64,000 nucleotides of DNA from positions 62,001-126,000 of the forward strand of contig NZ_AWSA01000007.1 of NCBI RefSeq assembly GCF_000576595.1, in the 5' to 3' direction. The notes under the pieces were generated by a model. It did not search any database, was not told where the DNA came from, and was given only the letters and a program-made list of their open reading frames with translations. Made by a program: the position numbers and the translations under genes. Each line of letters begins with the position of its first letter. Position 1 is the first letter of the stretch. Shown piece after piece: positions 51,078 through 60,820 of this stretch. This DNA comes from Intrasporangium oryzae NRRL B-24470. Its GTDB lineage: Bacteria; Actinomycetota; Actinomycetes; Actinomycetales; Dermatophilaceae.

Positions 51078-51971
51078 CTAGCCTGCGAGGCCCTGCATGA
51101 TCTCGCGCATCAGCGCGGCCGTCTCGGACGGCGTCTTGCCGACCTTGACCCCGGCGGCCTCGAGGGCCTCCTTCTTGGCCTGCGCAGTCCCCGAGGAGCC
51201 AGAGACGATCGCGCCGGCGTGGCCCATCGTCTTGCCCTCCGGGGCGGTGAAGCCCGCCACGTAACCGACGACCGGCTTCGTCACGTGCTCCTTGATGTAG
51301 GCCGCGGCCCGCTCCTCGGCGTCGCCGCCGATCTCGCCGATCATGACGATCGCGTCGGTGTCGGGGTCGTTCTGGAAGGCCTCGAGGCAGTCGATGTGCG
51401 TCGTGCCGATGATCGGGTCGCCGCCGATGCCGACGGCCGAGCTGAAGCCGAAGTCCCGCAGCTCGTACATCATCTGGTAGGTCAGCGTGCCCGACTTGGA
51501 GACGAGCCCGATGCGGCCGGTGCCCGAGATGTCGGCCGGGATGATGCCGGCGTTGGAGACGCCCGGGGTGATGAGGCCGGGGCAGTTCGGGCCGACGATG
51601 CGGGTCGTGCCCTTGTCCTTCGCGTAGTTGTAGAACTCCGCCGTGTCCTTGACCGCGACGCCCTCGGTGATGACGACCGCGAGCGGGATCTCGGCGTCGA
51701 TCGCCTCGAGGGCGGCGGCCTTGGTGAACTGGGCCGGGACGAAGATGACCGAGACGTTGGCGCCGGTGGCCTCGACGGCCTCCTTGACGGTGCCGAAGAC
51801 GGGGACGGAGACGCCGCCCTCGAAGTCGACGGTGGTGCCGGCCTTGCGGGGGTTGACGCCGCCCACGATGGCGGTGCCCGACTTGAGCATGCGCTGCGTG
51901 TGCTTCATGCCCTCGGAGCCGGTCATGCCCTGGACGATGACCTTCGAGTCAGCGTTGAGGAAGATTGCCAT
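51078..51971 (-). CDS. sucD: Succinyl-CoA ligase alpha subunit
   Basis: 297 residues. Full family layout with [40 protein letters not shown] and the phospho-His block [15 protein letters not shown] (His about 245). Makes ATP/GTP from succinyl-CoA in the TCA cycle, with SucB/SucC. Starts 14 bases after the sucC stop. Confidence 0.97.
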   Translation of the reverse strand: MAIFLNADSKVIVQGMTGSEGMKHTQRMLKSGTAIVGGVNPRKAGTTVDFEGGVSVPVFGTVKEAVEATGANVSVIFVPAQFTKAAALEAIDAEIPLAVVITEGVAVKDTAEFYNYAKDKGTTRIVGPNCPGLITPGVSNAGIIPADISGTGRIGLVSKSGTLTYQMMYELRDFGFSSAVGIGGDPIIGTTHIDCLEAFQNDPDTDAIVMIGEIGGDAEERAAAYIKEHVTKPVVGYVAGFTAPEGKTMGHAGAIVSGSSGTAQAKKEALEAAGVKVGKTPSETAALMREIMQGLAG

Positions 51972-51985
51972 GGCTGTGCGCCCTT

Positions 51986-53170
51986 TCAGTTCTTCGCCGC
52001 GGCGGCGAGCTCGGCAGCCTTGCGGGCCGCGCCGTCCATGGTCTCTTCGATGATGACGCGCGGGTGGTTGCGCTCCGAGAGGATGCGGCGACCCTCCTCG
52101 ACGTTGTTGCCGTCGAGGCGCACGACGAGCGGGCGGTCCTCCTCGTCGCCCAGCGCATCGAGGGCACCGACGATGCCGTTGGCGACGGCGTCGCAGCTCG
52201 TGATGCCGCCGAAGACGTTGACGAAGACGCTCTTGACCTGCGGGTCGGACAGGATGATGTGCAGGCCGTTGGCCATGACCTCGGCGCTCGCCCCGCCGCC
52301 GATGTCGAGGAAGTTGGCCGGCTTCTGGCCGCCGAACTCCTCACCGGCGTAGGCGACCACGTCGAGGGTGCTCATGACGAGACCCGCGCCGTTGCCGATG
52401 ATGCCGACGGAGCCGTCGAGCTTGACGTAGTTGAGGTCCTTCTCCTTGGCGGCGGCCTCGAGCGGGTCGGTGTGCGAGGTGTCCTCGAGAGCCTCGTGGC
52501 CCGGGTGGCGGAAGCCGGCGTTCTCGTCGAGGCTGACCTTGCCGTCGAGGGCGACGATGGAGCCGTCCTCGGTCTTGACGAGGGGGTTGACCTCGACGAG
52601 CGTCGCGTCCTCGTCGCGGTAGACGGTCCAGAGGGTCTTGACGACCTCGGCGATGGCGTCCTGGTCGGCGGCGTCGAAGCCGGCCGCCTCGACGATCTCG
52701 CGCGCCTTGGCGTCGTCGATGCCGACGTTGGGGTCGACGGGGACCTTGGCGAGAGCCTCGGGACGCTCGACGGCGAGCTGCTCGATCTCCATGCCGCCCT
52801 CCTTGGAGCACATGGCGAGGTAGCTCCGGTTGGCGCGGTCGAGCAGGATCGAGAAGTAGTACTCCTCGGCGATGCGGGCGCCCGCGGCGACCATGACGGT
52901 GCCGACGGTGTGGCCCTTGATGTCCATGCCGAGGATCTGCTCGGCGGCGGCCTGCGCCTCGTCGGCGCTGCGGGCGACCTTGACGCCGCCGGCCTTGCCG
53001 CGACCACCGGTCTTGACCTGCGCCTTGACGACGGTCACACCGCCCGAAGCCGCGCCGATGCGCTCGGCCGCCGCGCGGGCCTCCTCGGGGGTGGTGGCGA
53101 TGGCGCCGGCCAGCACCGGAACGCCGTGCGCCTCGAACATGTCGCGCGCTTGGTACTCGAAGAGATCCAC
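51986..53170 (-). CDS. sucC: Succinyl-CoA ligase beta subunit
   Basis: 394 residues with ATP-grasp domain ([18 protein letters not shown]) and C-terminal [13 protein letters not shown] and [13 protein letters not shown]. It forms the heterodimer or heterotetramer with SucD; its gene is first in the operon. The region upstream (53171-53463) should hold the promoter but no strong hexamers are evident. Confidence 0.97.
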   Translation of the reverse strand: MDLFEYQARDMFEAHGVPVLAGAIATTPEEARAAAERIGAASGGVTVVKAQVKTGGRGKAGGVKVARSADEAQAAAEQILGMDIKGHTVGTVMVAAGARIAEEYYFSILLDRANRSYLAMCSKEGGMEIEQLAVERPEALAKVPVDPNVGIDDAKAREIVEAAGFDAADQDAIAEVVKTLWTVYRDEDATLVEVNPLVKTEDGSIVALDGKVSLDENAGFRHPGHEALEDTSHTDPLEAAAKEKDLNYVKLDGSVGIIGNGAGLVMSTLDVVAYAGEEFGGQKPANFLDIGGGASAEVMANGLHIILSDPQVKSVFVNVFGGITSCDAVANGIVGALDALGDEEDRPLVVRLDGNNVEEGRRILSERNHPRVIIEETMDGAARKAAELAAAAKN

Positions 53171-53428
53171 GGGGGGTCCGTCCTCATCGTCGAATCGAAT
53201 CCTCGTCGGCTGCGCCGGGCGGGCTCACCGCACCGGCACTCGGTCGGGCCGCTCGGGCTCCGGCACGACACGGTCGATCCCTGCGCGAGCGGCGCAGTCG
53301 ACGGGGGCTGTCCCTCGGACTCTAGTGCCCGTGGGCGGTGACATCGGAACCGGGGCGCGTCGGACCGGACGAAGATCACACTCGTGCGCCGCGGCGCGCG
53401 CCCGCCTCGGACACTCCCGCAGGTATGC

Positions 53429-53458
53429 CGCCGGGCGGGGTCGCGCTGCGCCGCCCGG
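53429..53458 (-). terminator. Short GC hairpin before the B12-binding gene stop
   Basis: CCGGGCGG and CCGCCCGG arms around a 12-base loop, immediately beyond the stop of the minus-strand gene ending at 53464. It overlaps the tail of a GTATGCCGCCGGGC copy. Confidence 0.5.
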
Positions 53459-53463
53459 AGGGC

Positions 53464-53877
53464 TCAGGCGGGCTTGACGTTGGTGCGCACCCAGTCGACG
53501 ATCTCGGTCGTCGTCGCGCCCGGGGTGAAGATCTTGGCGACGCCGAGAGCCTCGAGCTGCGGGATGTCGTCCTCGGGGATGATCCCGCCGCCGAAGACGA
53601 CGATGTCGCTCGCGTCGCGCTCCTCGAGCAGCTCGACGACGCGGGCGAAGAGCGTCAGGTGCGCGCCGGAGAGGACCGAGAGGCCCACGACGTCGGCGTC
53701 CTCCTGGATGGCCGCCTCCACGATCTGCTCGGGCGTCTGGTGCAGCCCGGTGTAGATGACCTCCATGCCGGCGTCGCGCAGGGCACGAGCAACCACCTTG
53801 GCTCCGCGGTCGTGCCCGTCGAGACCGGGCTTGGCGACGACGACTCGGATCACTTCACCGGCGGAGACCTCACTCAT
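53464..53877 (-). CDS. Stand-alone cobalamin-binding subunit of an acyl-CoA mutase
   Basis: 137 residues. The DxHxxG cobalamin motif is present ([10 protein letters not shown], about 17-26), with SxL ([10 protein letters not shown]) and GG ([12 protein letters not shown]). Small B12 subunits of this length pair with a separate large subunit (isobutyryl-CoA, methylmalonyl-CoA or related mutases), which is not in the window. ATG at 53877 is preferred to an upstream in-frame start. Confidence 0.87.
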   Translation of the reverse strand: MSEVSAGEVIRVVVAKPGLDGHDRGAKVVARALRDAGMEVIYTGLHQTPEQIVEAAIQEDADVVGLSVLSGAHLTLFARVVELLEERDASDIVVFGGGIIPEDDIPQLEALGVAKIFTPGATTTEIVDWVRTNVKPA

Positions 53878-53956
53878 GCCGCGAACTCTAGCCAGACGCG
53901 CGCGGGGCGTCGCCGCAAAGTGACCCATCCCCCACGAGTCGGGGTACGGTCACGAT

Positions 53957-54949
53957 GTGGCAGTGGCAGCACGTGCGGCACGGACGCCGCAACCCGGCGG
54001 CACCCCTGACGGTGACGCGGGCAGCCCCCGAGGGGTGCTCGCGAGCATCGGCGCGGCAGCGGGCGCCCTGCTGACACCGGTCGGGATCGTCGGGGCGGCC
54101 GTCGAGGCGACCTGGATGACCCTCCACCTGGGCCTCTACCCGCTCGGGCTGCTCGGCGCCCGCGCCACCGACCGGCGCGACGGCTACCGCCTCGAGCACC
54201 TGCCGCCCAGCCAGCGGGGCCTGGCGATCCGCAACGTCGAGGCCGCCGAGACCCCGATCCTGCTCGTGCACGGCATGGTCGACAACCGCTCCATCTTCAC
54301 CGTGCTCCGCCGAGGTCTCGTCCGGCGCGGGTTCGGACGCATCGAGACGATGAACTACTCGATCTTCACCGGTGACGTGCGTGCGGCGGCGGCCCGGCTC
54401 GGTGCCGAGGTGGAGCGGATCGTCGAGGAGACCGGCTACGAGCGGATCCACGTCATCGGCCACTCCATGGGCGGCCTCATCGCGCGCTACTACGTGACCC
54501 GGCTCGGCGGCGACGCGCACGTCCACACGCTCGTCACGCTCGGCACGCCCCACCACGGCAGCTACCTCGCGATGGCCTGGAACACCAGCCTCACCCGCCA
54601 GCTCCGGCCCGGGAGCGGGCTCATGACCGAGCTCGCGCAGCCGGTCAAGGACTGCCAGACGCGGTTCATCGCCTACTGGTCCGACCTCGACCAGGTCATC
54701 CTCCCGCAGTGCCACGCGGCCCTGCACCACCCCGACCTCAACGTCCACAACATCGCCCTCCACGGGGTGGGCCACATGAGCCTGCCGGTGACGAGCTCGG
54801 TGGTCCGCGGCATCTCGACGGCGCTCGCCCACCTCGACGTGACCGGTGCCACGGTGACGCCCGGAGTCAGCCAGCTGCGGACCCGTCGGACGAGCCTCGC
54901 GCGGCCGTCCGGCACCTCCGGGACGGCCCAGCCAGGGGTTCCCTCCTGA
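53957..54949 (+). CDS. Alpha/beta-hydrolase lipase/esterase
   Basis: 330 residues. Oxyanion-side HGMVDN (about 103) and nucleophile elbow GHSMGG (about 171-176) are clear, and GTPHHGSYLA follows; a late His (GVGHMSL) completes the triad. A hydrophobic stretch at about 30-60 may anchor it. Similar to actinobacterial lipases (LipA/EstA type) acting on esters at the membrane or outside. GTG start. Confidence 0.85.
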   Translation: MAVAARAARTPQPGGTPDGDAGSPRGVLASIGAAAGALLTPVGIVGAAVEATWMTLHLGLYPLGLLGARATDRRDGYRLEHLPPSQRGLAIRNVEAAETPILLVHGMVDNRSIFTVLRRGLVRRGFGRIETMNYSIFTGDVRAAAARLGAEVERIVEETGYERIHVIGHSMGGLIARYYVTRLGGDAHVHTLVTLGTPHHGSYLAMAWNTSLTRQLRPGSGLMTELAQPVKDCQTRFIAYWSDLDQVILPQCHAALHHPDLNVHNIALHGVGHMSLPVTSSVVRGISTALAHLDVTGATVTPGVSQLRTRRTSLARPSGTSGTAQPGVPS

Positions 54950-55087
54950 CACCCGGGGCAGCCCCGACATCCGGGAGAAGTCGGGCGTGGTCAAACCTTC
55001 CACTGACGTCCGCGATGCCCTAGTGTCGGGCGAGGTTCCGGACGTGCCAGCCCCACCACAGGCAGGAGCTCGAGGTCCAACCGTTTT

Positions 55088-55115
55088 TTGCGTTACGAAA
55101 AGGTCACGTTAGTCT
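55088..55115 (+). promoter_or_regulatory. Promoter and MtrA-like direct repeat before M23 peptidase
   Basis: TTGCGT (55088-55093) and TAGTCT (55110-55115), spaced 16, make a plausible sigma-70 promoter. GTTACG (55092) and GTCACG (55103) are direct repeats 11 bases apart, the pattern reported for the OmpR-type regulator MtrA at cell-wall hydrolase genes. Confidence 0.45.
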
Positions 55116-55151
55116 GATCGCTCGCAACTGGCTTGAGTTAGGTAGTTCTTG

Positions 55152-55961
55152 GTGCCCAACAGCAGATACGTCGGCCGTCATCGGCCAGAGATGAAGCCGC
55201 TTCGGGGTCGACAGGTCGTCGTCCCCATTGCTTTGCTCTCCTCCACGGTTGCCGGTGGCCTCCTCGTCCGCGATGCGGGCGCGAGCCAGCTGAGCCCCGA
55301 GGCGGCGGCGATGAAGAACCTCTCCAACTCGGTGGCCGGCCTGGGCCTCACCGCAGACCCCGCGGCGGTCGCCGCGGCCACCGCCGAGCGCGGCGCCTCC
55401 GGACGGTCCTCGCGTGACATGGCCCGTCAGGCGACCCCCCTGATCCTGACCGCGTCCGCGGCCGCAGACGCCGCAGCCAAGGCCGAGCAGGACCGCGTGG
55501 CCGACGCCAAGGCCCAGGCGGCCAAGGCGAAGGCCGACGCCAAGGCCAAGGCCCTGGCCGCTGCACACCGCTGGGTCAAGCCCCTCTTCTCGAGCTACAC
55601 GCTGACGTCGGGCTTCGGCTGGCGATGGGGCAAGATGCACCCGGCCCAGGACCTCGCCGTGGCGATCGGCACCCCGGTCCACGCCCTCTCGAGCGGCACC
55701 GTGATCTTCGCCGGGTGGTCCACCGAGGGCTACGGCTACATGGTCAAGATCCGCTACTGGGACGGCACCGTCTCGTGGATGGCGCACAACAGCCGCCTCG
55801 TCGTCAGCGTCGGCGAGAAGGTCGACCCCGGCCAGGTCGTCTCCTACAGCGGGAGCACCGGTAACTCGACCGGCCCCCACGTGCACCTCGAGATCCACCC
55901 CGACGACGGCGCGGCGGTCGCCCCTCGGACGTGGCTCGCCAACCACGGCGTCTACCTCTGA
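55152..55961 (+). CDS. M23 family peptidase (peptidoglycan endopeptidase-like)
   Basis: 269 residues from a GTG at 55152 (an adjacent TTG is also possible). A signal or membrane segment (about 19-35) precedes an Ala/Lys-rich helical stretch (about 80-135) and a C-terminal M23 domain. The metal ligands are present: HPAQD in the first motif (about 158), MAHNS and HVHLE (about 240). The domain cuts peptide cross-links in the cell wall. Alanine/lysine region is probably a coiled coil. Confidence 0.88.
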   Translation: MPNSRYVGRHRPEMKPLRGRQVVVPIALLSSTVAGGLLVRDAGASQLSPEAAAMKNLSNSVAGLGLTADPAAVAAATAERGASGRSSRDMARQATPLILTASAAADAAAKAEQDRVADAKAQAAKAKADAKAKALAAAHRWVKPLFSSYTLTSGFGWRWGKMHPAQDLAVAIGTPVHALSSGTVIFAGWSTEGYGYMVKIRYWDGTVSWMAHNSRLVVSVGEKVDPGQVVSYSGSTGNSTGPHVHLEIHPDDGAAVAPRTWLANHGVYL

Positions 55962-55980
55962 GACCCGCCCACTGGAACGC

Positions 55981-56015
55981 CGAGAGGCCCGCCCCGATCC
56001 GGGGCGGGCCTCTCG
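55981..56015. terminator. Bidirectional terminator between M23 peptidase and helicase
   Basis: Perfect 15-base arms CGAGAGGCCCGCCCC (55981-55995) and complement (56001-56015) with 5-base loop, between convergent stops. Confidence 0.85.
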
Positions 56016-56070
56016 TCTTCGTGCTCGCATGGCTGGAACCGCGCGTCTCGAGACACGCAGTCGAGGCGGC

Positions 56071-58554
56071 TCAGAGCTTGGTCAGCGGGGCGTAGCGCAG
56101 CAGGAGCCGCTTCGTCCCGGTCTCCTCGCCGAAGTCCACGTGCGCCATCGACTTCTCGCCCTCCCCTTCGACACGCACGACGGTGCCGAGGCCGAACGAG
56201 TCGTGCGTGACGCGGTCGCCGGACTGGAGGGCGATGATCGGCCGCTTGCCGGGGCTGCGCACCCCGGGCCGGGCGGCGAGGGTCGCCACGGCCGGCTGGC
56301 CGGCGCCCCGCGCACCGCTGAACGACGGGCCGAGGCGCTGCCAGTCGAGCAGGTCCCCGGGGATCTCGTCGAGGAAGCGCGAGGGCGGGTTGTACTGCGG
56401 CGCCCCCCAGGCGGACCGGACGGCGGCGCGGGAGAGGTAGAGCCGCTCTCGAGCCCGGGTGATGCCGACGTAGGCGAGCCGTCGCTCCTCCTCGAGCTCC
56501 TTCGGGTCGCTCAGGGAGCGCATGTGCGGGAACGTGCCGTCCTCGAGGCCGGTGAGGAAGACGACCGGGAACTCGAGCCCCTTCGCCGTGTGGAGGGTCA
56601 TGAGCGTAACCACGCCCTGGGCCTGGGCCTCGGGCTCGTCGGGGATCTCGTCGGCGTCGGCGACGAGGGAGACCTGTTCGAGGAACTCCTCGAGGTCACC
56701 CGCCGGGCCGACGTCCTCGGGCTCCTGTCCCGGAGCCAGCTCTCCCCCGGCCTCCTCGACCTCCTGCGCCTTGCGCTCGTCGAACTCCTGGGCGACCGCG
56801 ACGAGCTCGGCGAGGTTCTCGATTCGGGTCTCGTCCTGGGGGTCGTGGCTCGCGCGCAGCTCGGCGAGGTATCCGCTCTGCTCGAGGGTCGCCTCGAGCA
56901 GAGCCGCCACGCCGCTGCCGCTCTCGTGGACGACGCGCAGCCGTTCGAGCAGGTCGGTGAAGGCCTTGATCGCGGCGACCGAGCGGGTCGCGATGCCGGG
57001 CGCGTCCTCGGCGCGGCCGAGCGCCGCGACGAACGGGATCCGCTCGCGCTCGGCGAGCGCCGCGACGCAGGCCTCGGCCCGGTCGCCGATACCGCGCTTG
57101 GGCACGTTGAGGATGCGACGCAGGTTGACGGTGTCGGTGGGGTTGGAGACCACGCGCAGGTAGGCGAGCGCGTCCTTGACCTCGCGTCGCTCGTAGAACC
57201 GGGTGCCGCCGACGACCTTGTAAGGCAGTCCGACCCGGACGAGGACCTCCTCGATGGCACGGCTCTGCGCATTGGTCCGGTAGAAGACCGCGACGTCACC
57301 GGGACGCACGTCACCCGACGTCGCGAGCTCGTCGATCTGCTTGGCGATGAACGCCGCCTCGTCGTGCTCGTTGTCGGCGACGTAGCCCGTGATCATCGCG
57401 CCGTCGCCCGAGTCGGTCCAGAGGTTCTTGGCCCGGCGCGCCTCGTTGCGGGCGATGACGGCATTGGCCGCCCGGAGGATGCGCTGGGTCGAGCGGTAGT
57501 TCTGCTCGAGCAGGATCGTCCGCGCGTCGGGGTAGTCGTTCTCGAACTCGAGGATGTTGCGGATCGACGCGCCCCGGAAGGCGTAGATGGACTGGTCGGA
57601 GTCACCGACGACGCAGAGCTCGGCGGGCGGGACGGCATACGAGTCCTCGGGCCCGCGAACGGGACCGACGAGCTCGCGGATGAGCTGGTACTGGGCCTGG
57701 TTGGTGTCCTGGTACTCGTCGACGAGGACATGCCGGAAGCGACGCCGGTAGTACTCGGCGACGTCGGGGAAGGCCTGGAGCATCGTGACGGTCACCATGA
57801 TGATGTCGTCGAAGTCGAGCGCGTTGGCCTGCCGAAGGCGGCGTTGGTACTGGGTGTAGGCGTCGGCGACCATCCGGTCGTAGTGGTTGCCCTCGGCGAC
57901 CTGCGAGGAATAGGTCTCCTCGTCGATGAGCTCGTTCTTGAGGTTGCTCACCTGGGCGGAGAAGCTCCGCGGCGGATAGCGCTTGGGGTCGAGGTCGAGG
58001 TCGCGCAGGACGAGGCTCATGAGGCGCTGGCTGTCGGCGGCGTCGTAGATCGAGAAGGTCGACCTCATCCCGATCTTGGCGGCCTCGCGGCGCAGGATCC
58101 GCACGCACGCGGAGTGGAACGTCATGACCCACATGGCTCGGGCCCGCGGGCCGACGAGCGCCTCGACACGCTCGCGCATCTCGGCGGCCGCCTTGTTGGT
58201 GAACGTGATCGCGAGGATCTGCCCGGGCTGGGCGTGGCGCTCGCCGAGGAGCCACGCGATGCGGTGCGTGAGGACGCGGGTCTTGCCCGACCCCGCGCCG
58301 GCGACGATGAGCAGCGGGCTCCCCTCGTGGACGACGGCCTCGCGCTGCTGGGCGTTGAGCCCTTCGAGGAGCTTCTCCGGGTCGATCTCGTGGCCGCCCG
58401 TATGCCGCTGGGTGGCGTCGCCACCGCGCGCCGCCGCCTCGGCCCAGGTCGGGACCCCCTTCTCGGTCACGTCGGCTCGGGCTGCGGGTGCGCCGGAGCG
58501 AGGCCCGTCGGGCTCGAAACCGGGGAAGGCGAGGTCGTCGAAGAGCGTGCTCAT
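56071..58554 (-). CDS. pcrA: ATP-dependent DNA helicase, UvrD/PcrA type
   Basis: 827 residues, superfamily 1A. Walker A AGAGSGKTRVLTHR (about 86-99), DEYQDTN (motif II), QNYRSTQRI (motif III/IV region), and VTLMTLHTAKGLEFPVVF (motif V) followed by EERRLAYVGITRARERLYL (motif VI). A Glu-rich acidic insert precedes motif V (about 590-640). Functions in DNA repair and rolling-circle replication, as an ATP-driven 3'-5' translocase. The N-terminal 60 residues are an extension typical of actinobacterial PcrA. Confidence 0.96.
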   Translation of the reverse strand: MSTLFDDLAFPGFEPDGPRSGAPAARADVTEKGVPTWAEAAARGGDATQRHTGGHEIDPEKLLEGLNAQQREAVVHEGSPLLIVAGAGSGKTRVLTHRIAWLLGERHAQPGQILAITFTNKAAAEMRERVEALVGPRARAMWVMTFHSACVRILRREAAKIGMRSTFSIYDAADSQRLMSLVLRDLDLDPKRYPPRSFSAQVSNLKNELIDEETYSSQVAEGNHYDRMVADAYTQYQRRLRQANALDFDDIIMVTVTMLQAFPDVAEYYRRRFRHVLVDEYQDTNQAQYQLIRELVGPVRGPEDSYAVPPAELCVVGDSDQSIYAFRGASIRNILEFENDYPDARTILLEQNYRSTQRILRAANAVIARNEARRAKNLWTDSGDGAMITGYVADNEHDEAAFIAKQIDELATSGDVRPGDVAVFYRTNAQSRAIEEVLVRVGLPYKVVGGTRFYERREVKDALAYLRVVSNPTDTVNLRRILNVPKRGIGDRAEACVAALAERERIPFVAALGRAEDAPGIATRSVAAIKAFTDLLERLRVVHESGSGVAALLEATLEQSGYLAELRASHDPQDETRIENLAELVAVAQEFDERKAQEVEEAGGELAPGQEPEDVGPAGDLEEFLEQVSLVADADEIPDEPEAQAQGVVTLMTLHTAKGLEFPVVFLTGLEDGTFPHMRSLSDPKELEEERRLAYVGITRARERLYLSRAAVRSAWGAPQYNPPSRFLDEIPGDLLDWQRLGPSFSGARGAGQPAVATLAARPGVRSPGKRPIIALQSGDRVTHDSFGLGTVVRVEGEGEKSMAHVDFGEETGTKRLLLRYAPLTKL

Positions 58555-58666
58555 GATGAGTCCCACCCTACGTCGCGCCGCCCACAGGCCGGTGCACCGT
58601 CGAGGCCGCGGCGGGGTGGCCGGGGGCCCCGAGCCACCGTCGCCCGCGGTGCCCGAGAATGGCCCG

Positions 58667-59164
58667 GTGAGCCACGTGAACCCCTTCTCCCTGCGCGACG
58701 CGACCGCCGAAGACCTGCCCGACCTGCTGCGCCTCGTGCGAGAGCTCGCGATCTACGAGAAGGAACCCGATGCGGTCACGGCGACCGAGGACCACTTCCG
58801 GGAGGTCCTCTTCCCCGCGGACGCCGGCCCGACGGCATACGCGCTCGTCGCCGAGCGGGAGGGACGGATCGTCGGCATGGCCATCTGGTTCCCGAGCTTC
58901 TCGACGTGGACCGGACGCAACGGCCTGTGGCTCGAGGACCTCTTCGTCGAGCCGGAGCAGCGGGGGCTCGGCATCGGCAAGGCGATGCTCGTCCGGCTCG
59001 CACAGGTCTGCGTCGAGCGCGGCTGGACGCGGTTCGAGTGGTGGGTGCTCGACTGGAACAGCCCCTCGATCGAGTTCTACCGACGCCAGGGCGCCGTGGC
59101 CCAGGAGGAGTGGACGACCTACCGCGTCGACGGAGACGCCCTGCACCGGCTCGCCGGCGCGTGA
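58667..59164 (+). CDS. GNAT-family N-acetyltransferase
   Basis: 165 residues from a GTG at 58667. FSLRDATAEDLPDLLRLVRELA at the N-terminus and the CoA-binding QRGLGIGKAML (about 98-108) fix the family. FEWWVLDWNSPSIEFYRRQGA resembles spermidine/diamine acetyltransferases of the Paal1/SAT type. Transfers acetyl from acetyl-CoA to an amine, substrate not established. Confidence 0.87.
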   Translation: MSHVNPFSLRDATAEDLPDLLRLVRELAIYEKEPDAVTATEDHFREVLFPADAGPTAYALVAEREGRIVGMAIWFPSFSTWTGRNGLWLEDLFVEPEQRGLGIGKAMLVRLAQVCVERGWTRFEWWVLDWNSPSIEFYRRQGAVAQEEWTTYRVDGDALHRLAGA

Positions 59165-59239
59165 GGAGGGCCACAAGTCCCTTACGCCACGAGACCGGCG
59201 CGGCGATGCTGGAGAGAGCTCCCTGACGACGGAGAAGGA

Positions 59240-60820
59240 ATGTCTACCTCGCCCCGGCGACGCATCGGTCCGGTCGACACGATCTGGCTCAACATGGACC
59301 GGCCGAACAACCTCATGGTCATCGAGTCGCTCATGCTGCTGGAGGCGGTCCCGGACTGGGATGCGGTCGCCCAGCTGATCCGCCGCCGCGTCGTCGAGCC
59401 CTTCCCCGTCTTCCACCAGCGGCCGGAGGCCGCGTCGCTCGTCGGGCAGCCCTTCTGGGTCGACGACGAGGACTTCACCCTCGAGCGGCACCTGGTGCGC
59501 GCCACGCTTCCGGCACCGGGCGACGACGCCGCCCTCCAGTCCTACATGGAGAGCCGGCTCCACGTGCCCCTCGACCGGGCGCACCCGTTGTGGCAGCTGC
59601 ACCTCATCGACGGGTACGGCCACGGCGCGGCGCTCTTCCTGCGCATCCACCACTCGCTCGCCGACGGGGTCGCGCTCGCGCGGGTGCTCATGTCGCTCAC
59701 CGACGGCGGTCCCGACGAGGCGCCCGGGCAGGCGGCGTCCGCCGGGGCAGCAGCCGCGCCGACCCTGACGGGCGCGCTGGACAACCCTGACGTCGTCGCG
59801 ACCATCCAAGGGCTCGAGAACCTCGAACACCTCGAGAACCTCGAAGGCTTCGAACGCCCGGACCAGCCGGAGCGTCGGGACGGGGACGAGGGCCGAGCGG
59901 CATCGGCGCCTCCCGCGCCGAACCGGTCGAGCCCACCGCTCGTCGGGGTCGGGCTGCGGGTCGCCCGCGACGGCGTCGGCGCGCTCCTGCGGCTCCCCAC
60001 GCCGAGCGGCGCCCTGGACGCAGCGCGCCTCGGCGTGCGCACCACCCAGGTCGTGGCTGACCTGCTCTTCGCCCACAACCCCGCCAACCCCTTCGACGGC
60101 CGTCCGAGCGGCGCCAAGCGGGTCGTCTGGACCGACCCGCTCCCCCTCGTCGGGCCCAAGCAGCTCGGGCGCCTCGCCGGGGCGACGCTCAACGACGTGC
60201 TCATGAGCGCGGTGGCCGCGGCCCTGCACCGCTACCAGACCGACCGCGGCGAGAGTCCCGTCGACCTCGTGACCATGGTGCCGGTCAACGTCCGGCCCCT
60301 CGACGAGCCGCTGCCGCCCGAGCTCGGCAACCGGTTCGCGCTCGTCTTCTTCCGGTTCCCCAGCGCCCTCGGCGCCCCGCTCGCGCGGCTCTCGGAGACC
60401 AAGCGCCGGATGGACTGGCTCAAGGCCTCCCCGGAGGCGGTGCTCACCTACGCGCTCATCAACGCCATCGGCCGGACGAGCCCCGGCCTCGAGCGCTATG
60501 TCGTCGACTTCTTCGCCAACAAGGCGATCGGGGTGACGACCAACGTCGCCGGTCCCCGCTCGGTGCGGACGCTGGCGGGGGTTCCGGTCACCGGCGTCCT
60601 CGGCTGGGTGCCGGGCTCGGGCCGGCACACGGTCGGGGTCTGCATCTTCACGTATGCCGGCACGGTCCGCGTCGGCTTCATGACCGATGCCGCCGTGGTA
60701 CCGGACCCGGAGCGCCTCCTCGCCGCCTTCGAGGACGAGCTCGACCACATCGTGCGCATCGGCCGGGCCCGCCCGCGCCGGGGAAGGAGTCGCCGTGCCG
60801 ACCGACCACGCGCGACGTGA
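59240..60820 (+). CDS. Wax ester synthase / diacylglycerol acyltransferase (WS/DGAT)
   Basis: 526 residues. Catalytic HHSLADG (about 138-144) and the C-terminal block NVAGPRSVRTLAGVPV are diagnostic. It joins acyl-CoA to diacylglycerol or fatty alcohol, giving storage lipid. An unusual low-complexity insert with repeated NLE/LEN units lies near 190-235. GGAGAAGGA upstream supports the ATG at 59240. It heads a run of close genes up to 63803. Confidence 0.9.
   Translation: MSTSPRRRIGPVDTIWLNMDRPNNLMVIESLMLLEAVPDWDAVAQLIRRRVVEPFPVFHQRPEAASLVGQPFWVDDEDFTLERHLVRATLPAPGDDAALQSYMESRLHVPLDRAHPLWQLHLIDGYGHGAALFLRIHHSLADGVALARVLMSLTDGGPDEAPGQAASAGAAAAPTLTGALDNPDVVATIQGLENLEHLENLEGFERPDQPERRDGDEGRAASAPPAPNRSSPPLVGVGLRVARDGVGALLRLPTPSGALDAARLGVRTTQVVADLLFAHNPANPFDGRPSGAKRVVWTDPLPLVGPKQLGRLAGATLNDVLMSAVAAALHRYQTDRGESPVDLVTMVPVNVRPLDEPLPPELGNRFALVFFRFPSALGAPLARLSETKRRMDWLKASPEAVLTYALINAIGRTSPGLERYVVDFFANKAIGVTTNVAGPRSVRTLAGVPVTGVLGWVPGSGRHTVGVCIFTYAGTVRVGFMTDAAVVPDPERLLAAFEDELDHIVRIGRARPRRGRSRRADRPRAT

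Noticed and set aside
54950-55151. ydaO-type c-di-AMP riboswitch before the M23 peptidase
   Set aside because: Such riboswitches often precede wall hydrolases in actinobacteria, but the conserved blocks could not be found here.
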